NCBI GenBank assembly: GCA_002803225.1
Contig: NXFV01000136.1
Coordinates: forward strand, 1-49,221
From: Gamarada debralockiae
Lineage: Eukaryota > Ascomycota > Leotiomycetes > Helotiales > Hyphodiscaceae
Direction of reading: 5' to 3'
Length of the DNA: 49,221 nt
Below, in pieces: positions 36,001 to 46,548 of this stretch; within the stretch, counting starts at the first letter, position 1, and each line of letters opens with the position of its first letter. The position numbers were made by a program, and so were the translations under genes. The notes beneath the pieces were generated by a model. It ran no database searches and was not told where the DNA came from. It was given only the letters and a program-made list of their open reading frames with translations.

Positions 36001-36478
36001 GTTGGGAAGAGGGACAAGCACACACGACGGTGTTGCGATTGCTGGCTCGGTGTTAGATTGGATTGTGAGGGAGACGGGATGCCTGTGTTTGTTCATCACG
36101 CATTATCAAACGCTAGCGAGTGTGGCGAGGGGTTTTGAGAAAGGGAGAGAATTGAGGAACGTGCATATGAAGTTCACTGCCGAGAAGGACGGACGAAGAA
36201 TTTCTGGTGGTGAGGAAGACGGAGGGGATGGGGAGGAGGAAATTACGTTCTTGTATGAAGTTGGAGAAGGAGTCGCGCATCGATCTTATGGATTGAATGT
36301 TGCGCGGTTAGCGAGAGTGCCGAAAGCAGTGCTGGATACCGCTGCACTCAAGTCACGGGAATTGGAGATGGAAGTCAGGCAGAAGAAGTTGATGGGTCTG
36401 TCTAAGCTAATGGGTGATGTATTGGAAAGCGGCGCCGACCCGCTCGAGCAGCTTATCGTCGGCATTGAGCAACTCTAA
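33012..36478 (+). CDS. MSH3: DNA mismatch repair protein Msh3
   Basis: Partner of Msh2 in MutS-beta, which recognises insertion/deletion loops in the nucleus. Two exons, 33012-33825 and 33873-36478, give 1,139 aa, typical of filamentous fungi. The N-terminus carries a PCNA-binding PIP box, QQSISSFF, then an acidic/basic disordered region. The mismatch-binding domain I contains [14 protein letters not shown] and [20 protein letters not shown], the latter assembled across the intron (GTAAGA donor, TCAG acceptor). The lever/clamp regions follow, and the ATPase domain has Walker [14 protein letters not shown] (about residue 901), the Walker [13 protein letters not shown] and ITHYQTLA. The conserved [18 protein letters not shown] near the C-terminus is present. 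The KFRFYGEDA motif and overall order separate it from Msh6 and Msh2. Confidence 0.96.
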
Positions 36479-36711
36479 TTCTATGATACAAAGAAAAATG
36501 CATGATAGGCAAATAGCAATGCAAGTTAATACCGTCATATCGTCATCAATCGGATCCGTCGTGAAAATATGCTCGTGAAAAGGAAATGAAAACGTCGAAA
36601 GTAGCAAAGACCGAATGAACGAATAGAAAATGCTAATGGTCCTGTAACCGTTCATGAACAAAATGGAGCCGTAATCGTAGTATCGCTCCGAAACCTGGAA
36701 AGGGAGAACTC

Positions 36712-38607
36712 TCAAACGCCGTAATGCATGCCCTGGCCATTGTTGCTGGGTCCTGCACCGTAGGCCTGTTGACCGGAAGGACGTGGGGTCGGATGAATAG
36801 GTCTGAATTGTCCATGAAGAGTCGAATGGAATCGAGGAGGTGGTGGCTTGAGATCCTCGTTGTAACCAGGTTGATGACCACCATAAGCGGGGAATGAACG
36901 AGCGAAAGCAGGGTCATAAAGCGGGTTGAGTATTGGATCATAGAACACTTGACTAGGGTACATGTGAGAGGCAGCCATAGAATGATGTTGGCGAAGGCGA
37001 ACCCGGGGGGACATGCCAGACGGTCCATTTTCTTTGCCGAAACCACGAGTGGCAGGTTGTTTGGCCGCAGGAGTTGGAGAGATGTGATTGAAAGACTTCA
37101 TGTCATTGGCGTGGCAAGTCATGCGATCACCGGAGAAATCAAATCTACACAAGGTTCAGCTCAGTACGTTACGTTCATTGATAGAAAGGAACGGAGCTTT
37201 CATCATACCTGTGGTCCTCCAAGGTGCTTTCAGTTCGGCCAGGGCTGACTGCAGGAACATCCTGGAAGATACCGAAAGATCGCTTCTTGGTCATATCACC
37301 AACTGTCATTCGGAATTCTTCATCTTCCTCTGAACTTGGAAGACATCTTTGACCGAAGTTGACCAAACGATTGGGAACGGGAGGCGTCATGAATAAATGA
37401 GCTGGCGGGCCACGGTGTTGTATGGCGGCAGATGGGCGCTTCATTGGGCTTTTCGCAACAGCATTCTTTCTTGTCCGTGGGCCTCGAATGCGAGGAGCAT
37501 TAACACTCATATCAGACAAGGCTGCGGTCTTGCGAGGCTTGCGCTTCTTTGGAGTGGGGTCTTGGATTTGGTTCTGCGAAGTTATCAACTGTATTGAAAT
37601 ACTTGAAGGATATCTTTGGCAACTTACCGGACTATTCTCAGTAGAGAGAGGACCAAAGATGTCTCGAGAGTGACTTACTTGACCATTGGGATGGTAAACC
37701 ACCTCAGTAGGTTCAATTTCGTTTGAAGTAGCCATCATCTGATCGAGGACGGAGCTATCCTTGCGCTGGTTTCTCATACGCTTCATCTCCGGAGTGGCAG
37801 AATCGAACAGATCCATACCAGGCCAAAGGATGCCCTTGAGTCTGGTTCTGTCTAAGAGCTTCTCCTCGACCTTTTTCTTTCCCTTTCCCTTTTCCTCGTC
37901 TGCTTCATCCACTCCATCGGATCCATCAGGCTTCCATGGCGTTGCAGGTCTGCGCAAAGATTTAGCAAAAGCACAAGTTGAGTCTTGGAAGAGCTTACTT
38001 CGAGTCGAACAGGTCACCAGCAGGGGTCACGACCTCTGCAGGAGCAAAGTTCGGAACCTTACGTCTCATGGTGGGTGTTGAATACATGTTTTTCTCCTCC
38101 CAACCTCTGCCGGGTGTAGAGCTGGATGTGTTGACGTTGTGCCAGAGGTGCATGCGAGGAACTGGCGCACGGAAGATAGGCGTGGCAGCAAGTGATTCTT
38201 CGGCGGGCTTTTGTTCCATCTTGACAGCGCTATCCGTCTGCAAAAGGACAGGAATTAGCAACTTGGAGGAGACTTAGGATGAGTTGGGTAGCACTTACAG
38301 AATGATTGAGAGCATTGGAGACTCGAGCCTTTCGATCCTTCGCAGTCTTCTTGTACTCCTTGGCAGCAAGACGTTCAGACAGCATTGCGTCGAGGTTATT
38401 GCTGTGGTACCAGAAGTCGAAAGTATCAAGCTTCCCCTTGGCTTCGGGCTCGGACTGTGCTCGGATTTGGAACTTGAAGCGGTGGGAAAGGTGGGACTTG
38501 GAAGAGATATGGGTAAGAAGACGGGAGATGTCGGAGAACTTGGGAGTCTTTGGGCACAGGGTGCATGTCAATTCGATGGAAGGATTTTTTTTGGCTGCTT
38601 TCGGCAT
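36712..38607 (-). CDS. C2H2-like zinc-finger nuclear protein, orphan
   Basis: Five minus-strand exons, 38607-38299, 38237-37999, 37949-37628, 37573-37209 and 37144-36712, give 555 aa. The N-terminus MPKAAKKNPSIELTCTLCPK begins a single C2H2-like finger (CTLC then HISSKSH), followed by a KARV-rich helical stretch. Later parts are disordered and rich in Lys, Arg and Pro, with probable nuclear signals such as PKKRKPRK. Conserved-looking blocks include ATPIFRAPVPRMHLW, LKGILWPGMDLFDSATPEM and PAHLFMTPPVPNRLVNFGQR. The tail is Pro/His/Tyr-rich. In exon 3 an internal GTAAGT at 37678 could be used instead, which would remove HSRDIFGPLSTENSP; I kept the longer form since the frame stays open to a second good donor. 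Transcribed towards MSH3 with 233 bp between stops. No function is known to me. Confidence 0.78.
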
Positions 38608-39890
38608 GTTGGCAATAACTGCAGATGAATGATAATTAGCATTGGCACAAGGCAGTTGAAGATGGGGTAAAAAGCGTGGTGCGACGCGTCGAGGGCGTCT
38701 CAAAGACTGTCTTGCAGATCCAGAGCTTCCTGTTGCTTGCAACACGCTCTGCAGACAGAATTGAACTGTTGTGAAGCACATGGCACCAATTGGTGCGTGG
38801 TGCTGAACACGTCGTACTCGCCTTGTGGGTGGATTTTGGAGTAAATGTAGTTATCAATGGATCGCTATTTCTGCAACAGGCGGTGCTTGCGTCTTGAAGT
38901 TGTCGATGGTGTGACTTTGGTTCTTGTGGTGGAATGAGCAATCGTAGCAAGCAAGGAGCTGACTTCTCCAGATGAATTGATGATGGTTGCTACGAAGCAA
39001 GAGAGATGGGTTGAAAATTGTGTGTGTTGAAGAGGATGAAGGAAGGAGAAGATGATTTTGAAGAGAGAGGGAAGGTCTAGCTTAACAACCGCGCCGGTTG
39101 GAACTCACCTGGATACGGAAGTCACGACCCAGGACAGAGACGCCAAAACTCCAGAATTGCTAGATAGACATGTTTGAATTGACAGGACTTCGACAAAGAG
39201 GAGATTTGAATGTTCTTGAGTGTCCCAGAAAGTTTATGGAATGTATGGAGGAAGAAGAGGGGTGAGGAAGTAGGTTTCGACGACGCGTCAACACCAAGCG
39301 CTGACGATGAAAAGTGAACCCGACTTCTAAGTTTCGATAGGAGACTATCACATGCTGAGACGTCATTATCCTTAAATCGGATTCTGTTCACGCCGATTTG
39401 TAGGACTCGGATCTGACTCTTCGGCCACCTGATACCAGAATATCGGGTTGCTCGACCCGAGCTTCATCGCTTCCAATGCTAGATTCCTACAACTCGAGGT
39501 ATCGCAGCATCAAGAACCTTAGGAATTCATACATCGCGAGAATTTGCAACCAAGAAGGGACATGGAGAATTCAGGAAAATAATTTCGTAGCGCGTGGTGA
39601 GTCGAGAAACGGATCGCCATGCATATGTATCACTGGTACTTGAGCGGTCGAGTTATTGAAGAACTTGATTACTCTCATAGCCATCGAATTGATATTCTCC
39701 TGCATTGTATCCTCCAACCACATTTATGTAGATAGTAGGGTATTAGATGGCAGGAGGTGATTTATGGGTGTCATCTGATACCCCTTCAAAGGGCTTCTTG
39801 CATCACAACAGCCCGCAGCCATAATCTCCAGGGTACAAGATAAAAATGACAGAGACATGCATGATAGATATCATATTGTATCAATACCGT
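38608..39890. other. intergenic, no gene seen
   Basis: About 1.3 kb upstream of the zinc-finger gene and downstream of BET2. Open frames of up to 104 codons on the minus strand lack motifs and are read as leader or promoter sequence. Confidence 0.45.
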
Positions 39891-41141
39891 CTACTCTCTT
39901 GGGCCAAGCACTCGCTCAATAACCTTTTTCGGCATGCAGCTGTGTCAATTGTCAGTCTAACATCACAACAGCGGGGTCACAAGCTTCACGTACTATGCAG
40001 CATCAACCTCCTCCAGCCCAGGGAACTCCAGCAACGAGAGCCCAGCAATACCAAAGTGCGTATGGAAAACATCAACCATGTCCCCCGGTCTATCGGCAAG
40101 CCCACCTTGTTCCGGATCCTGACACTCCAAAATAAACCTCGCCAGCTTCTCCCTATCGATCCAATGCAGCCGTCCAATCATCGTCAAACTACTGGCAACC
40201 CACCAACTATAACACACATCCTCCAGCTTCTCCGGTCTGCCATTCAATCCCCCACCCTCAACCTGCCTCTCACTCAACCATCTGCCAAGCTTATCCGCAT
40301 TCACCAGATCAATCCTTCCGGCGATTGTGAGGGCTGCTAGACACGCGAAGATTTGTCCAGAGTGTGATTCTGCACCTGGCGAAACGCCGTATCCGCCGTC
40401 AAAGTTCGCGCATGAGTCGATGTAGTCGACTGCTCTTGGGACGTCAACGAGATGGAGGAGGTGTAGGAGGGAAAGAGCGTTGAGGGATGCATAGAGGAAG
40501 CGCGTGTCTTCTTCGCCCCATTCGTCGCCTGCGAAAGTGCCTGTTTCGCAGTTTTGGAGGGATGCGATATCTGCAAGCCCAGTTATCATTAGTACTCCAT
40601 TTCTTCTCGCAAACAAAGACAATAAAAATAGAAACGTGCGGGAATCGTTAGCTGAACGTACATTGCCCAACGCCCAACTTCCCCCCACCCCCCTCCCCAC
40701 CCTTCCCCCTCCGTTCCAGCTCTTCCAACGCATCGACCGTAGCCAATATCTGCACCGCACTAACCGTATACAACAAATGTGCATCATGACCCGGCGCAGC
40801 TCCAAACCCTCCATTATCATGCTGACAACTCAGCACAAACTCAATCGTCTCATCCCTCGGCAGTGCATCTGGTCGGCCCATCAAATGCAGCGCTGTTAAT
40901 CCCCAATATAGACCGTTGAGTCGCAGATGTTCCGTGAGCCAGTATTCCAGCTCATCTTTGCGCTGTCAAGTTGTTAGAGCTTGGGGCATGGGAAATGGAT
41001 GGATGGGCGGACGGGAAGGGGAGGACGAACCGAGTCGAGGGATTGGATGTATTTTACGTGCGGCTCGATTGCGAGTTGGAGTTCGGTGGGGAGGGGAGTC
41101 GAAGAGCTACCGCCGCGGCCAGGACCTGCTACGAGTGACAT
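39891..41141 (-). CDS. BET2: Rab geranylgeranyltransferase (type II) beta subunit
   Basis: Catalytic beta subunit of the enzyme that attaches geranylgeranyl groups to the C-terminal cysteines of Rab GTPases, controlling vesicle traffic. Four minus-strand exons, 41141-41031, 40962-40662, 40570-39994 and 39939-39891, give 345 aa. Prenyltransferase repeats are visible: [78 protein letters not shown] and [20 protein letters not shown]. The zinc ligands are the Asp and Cys of the EDVCYSWW segment and the His in [12 protein letters not shown]. The last exon of 49 bases ([16 protein letters not shown]) is in the position of the family's VYCMP ending and is recovered only by splicing past an in-frame TAG at the GTACGT donor. 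The first donor, GTTCGT, is unusual. Confidence 0.94.
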
Positions 41142-41515
41142 TTTGCTGTGAGAGCTGCGGAGGGGGTTTGCTATTCTTGTTGTGGATTTGAAAGAAGTAC
41201 GTGAGATGTTGCCTTGAAAGAGGTCCACTACAAATATTTCGCGAGTCAATCAGATTGAGTTTCAGCCTTGTCCGAGCGCCTTTCAGCCTCAAGTGCGGGG
41301 GCCGCACGAAGTAGTTTCCAGCTGCTCTTCTCTCGTCTCTTCCTCACCAACAGAGATCAATGTATCTAATTTAGTGTTTCTACGTGTTTTGTTTACTAAA
41401 CTTCCAGAGTTGTAAAACTGCTCGGTCGTTTGCTTCCTCCTATGTCTACAGGGTCTCTTCCAAAACCATCAAATTATCTCTCTGTCTCACTCTGTACATA
41501 TTTCTTCGGCACTCT
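41142..41515. other. intergenic, upstream of BET2
   Basis: 374 bp with the BET2 promoter expected; no other feature seen. Confidence 0.45.
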
Positions 41516-42292
41516 CTACAAGAACTCCCAAAGGATTGGCTTAGAGAGTAGTTCCAAGACCTCTCCTAGCTCAGCCTCCCATACCCATCCGTGGTCCCAA
41601 CATCGCGCATACGGCACTCTGACGCTACAGGCTCCAAAGCCCACCAAATTGCAAATACCAGTGCCATGTTTGCGGACCTCTCCCTCAACTCCGAGAACTC
41701 TGTTACCGTTTTCAACAACGCTGTATGAATGGACAGGCCAAAGTTCGCAACCAGCTGTGGAAGAAAAACGAACAGCAACCTTACGTAGTTTGGTAAATCC
41801 AATGAGGAGATTGTAGACTTTGATGAATCCGCGAATAGATGGCTTTCGAGGGTAGAGTGACTTCTCGGACATTGCGTAAGGCGGTCACAGAGGCTTTGAC
41901 CTTGTGGCAGTTTTCAAAGTGTCGTGGAAGAGAGGCGCTCGAGCTATTGATCATTCGTCTGCATCCGGCTTGGAGCCATTTGCAAAGTCTCCCAGGCTCA
42001 CTGGGTTCAGCAAGCTGTGGAGGCAATGTGTGGCGTAGTCGTAAAAAGGGTCGAGATGGAGAGCTTGGCTATAGAGCAAGTTTGTCCGTGGCTAACTCCT
42101 CTACCTCTTCCCTTCTCTCTGAGAAGCTCGCCACGCCATACCTGACATCGATTCTCACTCTTCCTATCGTGGCGATCGTGAACTTAGTCATGTCACCGAA
42201 TCTCCACTCGTTTCTTTCACTCCATTATAACAATGATTCATCTTGTGAAAGACTGCAAGGGCCTGGTGGTAAATCTCATGGCTTCGATCACT
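41516..42292 (-). pseudogene. degenerate orphan-family copy 2
   Basis: On the minus strand, HEIYHQALAVFHKMNH ends near 42230 and a shifted frame continues SERNEWRFGDMTK and TIGRVRIDVR, then a GTATGG donor. A second piece (about 42026-41781) contains VKASVTALRNVREVTLPSK, and a third frame (41872-41516) starts KLRKVAVRFSSTAGCELWPV. The ERNEWRFGDMTK and LRNVREVTL blocks match copies 1 and 3. At least one frameshift separates the first two segments, so I treat it as broken. Confidence 0.5.
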
Positions 42293-42480
42293 TGTAGGGC
42301 TGTGATTTATGCTTAGCATCTTGTCGCTCCATTCCTCATCTTGGAGAACATCCTGGAAAATTTAGAGTCTAAAGTCTCCAGGAAGGATGCTGAACTTTTT
42401 CGTCATTAAGGTTGTGGTTGTGGTTTTACCTAGAAGGGTTTGAGAAGAAGAAGCGTTTATTCGACGCAATGATAATATCT

Positions 42481-42666
42481 CTACAATAGCGGACATATAT
42501 ATAAGCTGAATTCAATTGAAGTTCGGTGTGAAGCCGAGCACTTCTCAAGAAAGCAGTCACCCATGGTCGCCAAGTGAATGTCATCCTCTCTCAACTCACA
42601 GTCGACGCAACGAGCAGCGACTCGGCAGAGTCGAATCGGGATTGCATTTCCCTCTATGTCTTTCAT
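42481..42666 (-). other. short Cys-rich open frame between two pseudogenes
   Basis: A 61-codon minus-strand frame with true ATG: MKDIEGNAIPIRLCRVAARC then VDCELREDDIHLATMGDCFL. Three CxxC/C-x-C-like pairs are suggestive of a zinc site, but it has no recognisable relatives and lies in decayed sequence. Confidence 0.2.
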
Positions 42667-42861
42667 GCTGCGTCAATCAGACAAGGAAGTTCTAAAATTA
42701 GTACAGTTCATAAGACGTTTGCTCCGGTAGACTTCTAAGTATACAATGGCCAAGCTCTCACTTCACTCTAGACTGGATGCATTCCAGACTTGTTTATAAT
42801 GCAATCGTCGATTCCAGCTACTCGCTCTCCCATATACCCTTCAGCTCTTTCAATAGCCCCA

Positions 42862-43830
42862 CAACTCCTCCCGCCACCCTTTCGAAAGAAGTGGTCTTTC
42901 CTTGACTTCCTTCAAAACTTCTCTCTCAGCTTCATACACCACATTTCGTGATACAAATGAGGAAACAGATGCGTAGCTGAAGAATCCATAATATCCAATC
43001 CTTCTCGTTCATACGCAACGACTTCGTGAACATCTGCTTGGACCCCAAGGGCTTCGGTCCAGTTGTCGTGTACCCGGCATATTGCGATGCTTGTACGCCA
43101 AGCTTACGCGGCTGGACACCGAAGGTATAGTTTTTTTAGTACGGTGAGTCCGATGAGGAGGCTTCACAGGTTGCTACCATGATATATCGCAGAGTCTTAG
43201 GTGGGTGATAAAGGGTCACCTCACAACAGTTCATTAATGCTGCAGCGGAAGTGCAGAGTTTGAGGCGGTTCGACAGATGCGGCGAGGGCTTCTTCTTGTG
43301 CAAGAGTTTTTTCGACTTTGCTTGGACCTATTTGTGGGTGGTACTGGCTTGAGGATTTGTAGAGGAGGATATTCTGGATGTAGAGCCGAGCTAAGAGATA
43401 TCATGTTAACACGACATGTATCACGGGGCTTTCTGCATACCTGATTTCACTCTTGACTCTCCCAATTGCTGCGATGATCTCCTTGGTCATATCCCACAAG
43501 CGCCAACTGTTCCTTTCGCTGAGAATGTGCGTATAGTTTGCTTTCGGAAAATTGTCATCGCGTATGGTATAATCAGGGTCACATTGTAGGGCAGCCTTTC
43601 GCACCCAGATCTCAAGTTCAGCCCGTTAGAGACAATGTCTGAGGTAATCTAGCTCCTGTAAGGCGTTAGGAGGGGCTTTCCTCTCATCAGCATCCTATCG
43701 GAAGCGGAAGTAATCGTAAAGTGTAGCGCCAACTACGAGAGCTTTAGCTTTCGTATCGGCCTCACACTTTGGACTGAGAGGTGAGATCCTCATGCAAACC
43801 CCCAGAAGCCTTCGGTTCTTGGTGGGCCTG
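42862..43830 (-). pseudogene. degenerate orphan-family copy 3
   Basis: One minus-strand frame runs through ISPLSPKCEADTKAKALVVG, several stops (TAG, TAA) and on into AELEIWVRKAALQCDPDYT and ILSERNSWRLWDMTKEIIAA, where a GTATGC donor near 43443 joins LYIQNILLYKSSSQYHPQIG. Stops then interrupt again (after INELL, SPT and SNL). The frame reopens as CRVHDNWTEALGVQADVHEV and finally, in another frame, EREVLKEVKERPLLSKGWRE before its end. The clear protein signal across five or more stops shows a decayed gene. It shares RNxWxxxDMxK and IGRVKxEIR with copies 1 and 2. Confidence 0.6.
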
Positions 43831-43921
43831 AAAACCTATACAGAAAAATCAAGATATCTCTCTGGTGCCACCAAACATTCGACAGGGGAAGGCTCTCGGG
43901 CACTTCCGACTACTAGTATAA

Positions 43922-44460
43922 TTGACTTGGAATTTGTGCGTGGCTGGATCTAGTATTGTGACGAGAAACACGGTGATACGTTTCGCTCTGTGCCAACCTG
44001 GCAGCTTCCATCGAGTTTCAATCAACCTCATAGATTTACACAAGGAGTGTTTGACCATCAGCACCATTGAAGCAAGATACGTTATCCTCAGCTATGTTCG
44101 GGGACGAACGAAGCCGATGTATAGAACGCTTTCGAATTTGAATACACTTTTTTAACCTGGAAGGCTCTCTACTTGAAATGCCAATGGGAGCTCTATATGG
44201 GTCACCATGTACGATGCCATGCACCTTACTGGCATCTAGGGGAGAGAGACTTTAGGTAGACCAATTCTGCGCCATCCAAGGGAGACTTAAAAACCAAGAA
44301 AATCCAGCTCGAGGCCATAGCTTCCATTTACCATTGCGCACGTTTCACCATAGTAGCCACGGAAAGCTCATTTCGAATGAATTTTGCACCATAAAGATAA
44401 TAGTAGAGCCAGTTCCCACTAGATTATCAAGCGTGGAGATTTCGGGCACGAGAAAATGAA
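43922..44460 (+). pseudogene. HET-domain gene remnant
   Basis: HET domains mediate heterokaryon incompatibility in ascomycetes. The first frame contains IEARYVILSYVRGRTKPM, matching the ARYVALSYVWG opening, then a stop at 44153. The YDAMHLTG block follows in the same frame at 44210-44233, DQFCAIQG (normally VDALCIIQ) in the next frame at 44259, and IASIYHCARFTIVATESSF in the third frame from 44314. All three frames are therefore needed, with stops between, so it cannot be translated as a HET protein. Sequence to about 44820 may be its decayed C-terminal part. Confidence 0.7.
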
Positions 44461-44939
44461 GGCGCAAGAGAATATTGTTGTCCCAGCTCCATATCCAGCG
44501 CAGCTCTGCGAAACGTGCCCTCTTTCGGGTTCGGCATCCCTCAGACAGTGTTCCCAGTTGAATGTTGATGTATGAGGTTATCTTTCAGGCTACTGATGGA
44601 ATATTTCGAAGGTTCCTACGCGCGAATCCATCGATCTCAGCCCTACCAATCCTATTTATCCCCAACGGAATTCTTCACGAAATACTTTAGAGCATCTACA
44701 ACGGTCGTTCCCAGAAAAAAAAAAGTTCGAAAACTTGGTGAAATTCTGAATATAAGCACTTGCTCAATTGGCGAATTTGTGAACAATGATGGTATTGACA
44801 CTAAAGTTAATGCACTCGCATATTAATTGCACCGAGAGCAAAGTTACTGACAATAAGAATACCTTTGCACCTTGATATATCTACGAATGTCCTCTCTCAT
44901 GTACATTCACACCTCTATGTCCAATCCCCGACAAACACC

Positions 44940-45722
44940 CTACAACCAGAGGAAACCCAATCCACAGCCAGCTAATAACAAACTTAAACTGAGCCTCAGC
45001 CTTCCTTGCCCACTAGTAGTTTGTGTTGTGGAGCCCGAAGATGTCGTCTTAGTTCCTGTTGAAGTCGTTGAAGTCGTTGAAGTCGTTGAAGTCGTTGAAG
45101 TCGTTGAAGTCGTTGAAGTCGTCGAAGTCGTTGATGTTGTCGAAGTCGAAGAGGACGAAGAGGAGAAAGCCGCTACAGATTCGATAGGCACTTCCACCGA
45201 AACAGTCTGGGTTTCAGTTTCGACCGAGGCAGACTCCGTAGATTTGATAGTTGGCTTGGTCGGCGTAGTCATTATCGGAGTTGGTGTCAGGGTGGGGGTC
45301 GGCGACGCTTCTAGAGTGGACTCAAGCTCGACGGTTGTTGTCGGCGCTACATGAACAGACACTTCAGTCAGAGTTGGATACGAGACCCCAAAGCTGTCTG
45401 ATATGCAGAGAGTGGACTGGTAGTTGCAGGTGTAGCCGAGCTGGCAGCAAAGACCGTCCATGATACCAGTGCATGTTGGACCGAGGCCGCATGGTTGTGC
45501 GCAAATTGGGATGTCGCCCGAGTACGTACACTCTGCTGCGGTATCACAGCAACCGCCTCCGGTGAGGCAGGCTTGTTGGCCAGCAGGACAGGTGTAGATG
45601 ACCTGACGCAAGAAGAGCCTCGCAGGAGCTGTTGGCACAGGTATGGCGGCGCGACCGAGGTTCTGAGCTTTCAGAGAGGATGGCAGAGCGAGGAGGAAGA
45701 CGGAGAGAGCCCAGGCGTACAT
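44940..45722 (-). CDS. cysteine-rich cell-surface protein, probably GPI-anchored
   Basis: Single exon, 260 aa. It starts with a signal peptide, MYAWALSVFLLALPSSLKA. Residues about 42-108 contain 14 or so cysteines in two similar blocks (YTCPAGQQACLTGGGCC and CGLGPTCTGIMDGLCCQLGY), a pattern of small extracellular fungal modules. A Thr/Ser/Pro-rich stalk follows, including a TTS tripeptide tract, and the protein ends in a hydrophobic segment (LRLSLSLLLAGCGLGFLWL) with no charged tail, which fits GPI anchoring after the small-residue run GSTTQTTSG. Likely an O-glycosylated wall or surface protein. The start at 45722 is the first ATG; a TATA-like GTATATAC lies near 45815. TIR element B begins 190 bp upstream. 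Confidence 0.82.
   Translation of the reverse strand: MYAWALSVFLLALPSSLKAQNLGRAAIPVPTAPARLFLRQVIYTCPAGQQACLTGGGCCDTAAECTYSGDIPICAQPCGLGPTCTGIMDGLCCQLGYTCNYQSTLCISDSFGVSYPTLTEVSVHVAPTTTVELESTLEASPTPTLTPTPIMTTPTKPTIKSTESASVETETQTVSVEVPIESVAAFSSSSSSTSTTSTTSTTSTTSTTSTTSTTSTTSTTSTGTKTTSSGSTTQTTSGQGRLRLSLSLLLAGCGLGFLWL
45061..45130 (-). repeat. 9-bp coding tandem repeat (Thr-Thr-Ser)n
   Basis: On the plus strand the unit GAAGTCGTT repeats about seven and a half times with one change; on the coding strand this reads ACGACTTCA, giving TTS tripeptides. The array is inside the Ser/Thr stalk, so unit gain or loss keeps the frame. Confidence 0.9.
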
Positions 45723-45912
45723 TTTGACTTCGGGCTATTATTGACTTCCTAACTCGCTTGAATAAAGATGCTACAAATATCGGAAACTTAATTATTTCAA
45801 TACAATGAGAGACCGTATATACTTGGAGAGAAAAAAGGCATATATATACACGGGAGACCTGTACTTCCTTTTGTTTTTCTAGGATCTAGGCAGCACTCCA
45901 GAGATCTGTTGT

Positions 45913-46548
45913 ATGGTACTCATCAATGCGAGGGTTTTATCAATTGGACCATTTAATTGGTCGATTTGCCGTCCAATTGATCAACTCAACCTTTTCCAAT
46001 TTAGACTATTGAGTTCGTCGATCTTTATGGGAATTACGCAAGGGGACCTAGGCTATAGCCGCCGTCGATCAGCACCTGACTTGGCCCATGACTTCCTTGA
46101 TTTTTCTTCTTTATGAGTATTATTTCGTCCTAATTACAGTTATAATCAAGAGAAACTCTTTATCACAAGTAAATCTATAAACGGCATCATTTAACTTCTA
46201 ATCAATATTCAGGATTCAGAAACCAGGAGCGTAGTAGTTTAACAACTGACCCGCAGCTAACTTACCTCTCAAAAATTGGCTTTTTTGAGGGGCAGTCAGA
46301 AGCATGACTGGTGGGTTAAGAATACAGTTAAGAATTTGAGCCCAAATACTTAAAGAGGAGCCTCTCGAAAGAAGGGCGAGGGCAGGGAGCTTCTGATAGC
46401 CTTGAATGAGTAGTGATTTAATAACACCTCGAAAAAATAGTTTTATCAGTGCCATAGGATATTATGAATACAATCGCTGAATTCGGAAGAGATTGAATTG
46501 ACGAATTAGAAGTCCAATTGATAAAACCCTCGTATTGATGAACACCAT
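45913..46548. mobile_element. TIR element B, non-autonomous (MITE-like), 636 bp
   Basis: The left arm begins ATGGTACTCATCAATGCGAG and the right arm, read inward from 46548, begins ATGGTGTTCATCAATACGAG; both continue GGTTTTATCAATTGGAC. Over 37 bp the arms differ at three positions, all transitions. The first 20 bases of the arms match those of element A, but the interior is different. The only internal frame, 79 codons at 46216-46455, is not a transposase. The bases next to the two ends do not form a clear target duplication. Confidence 0.75.
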
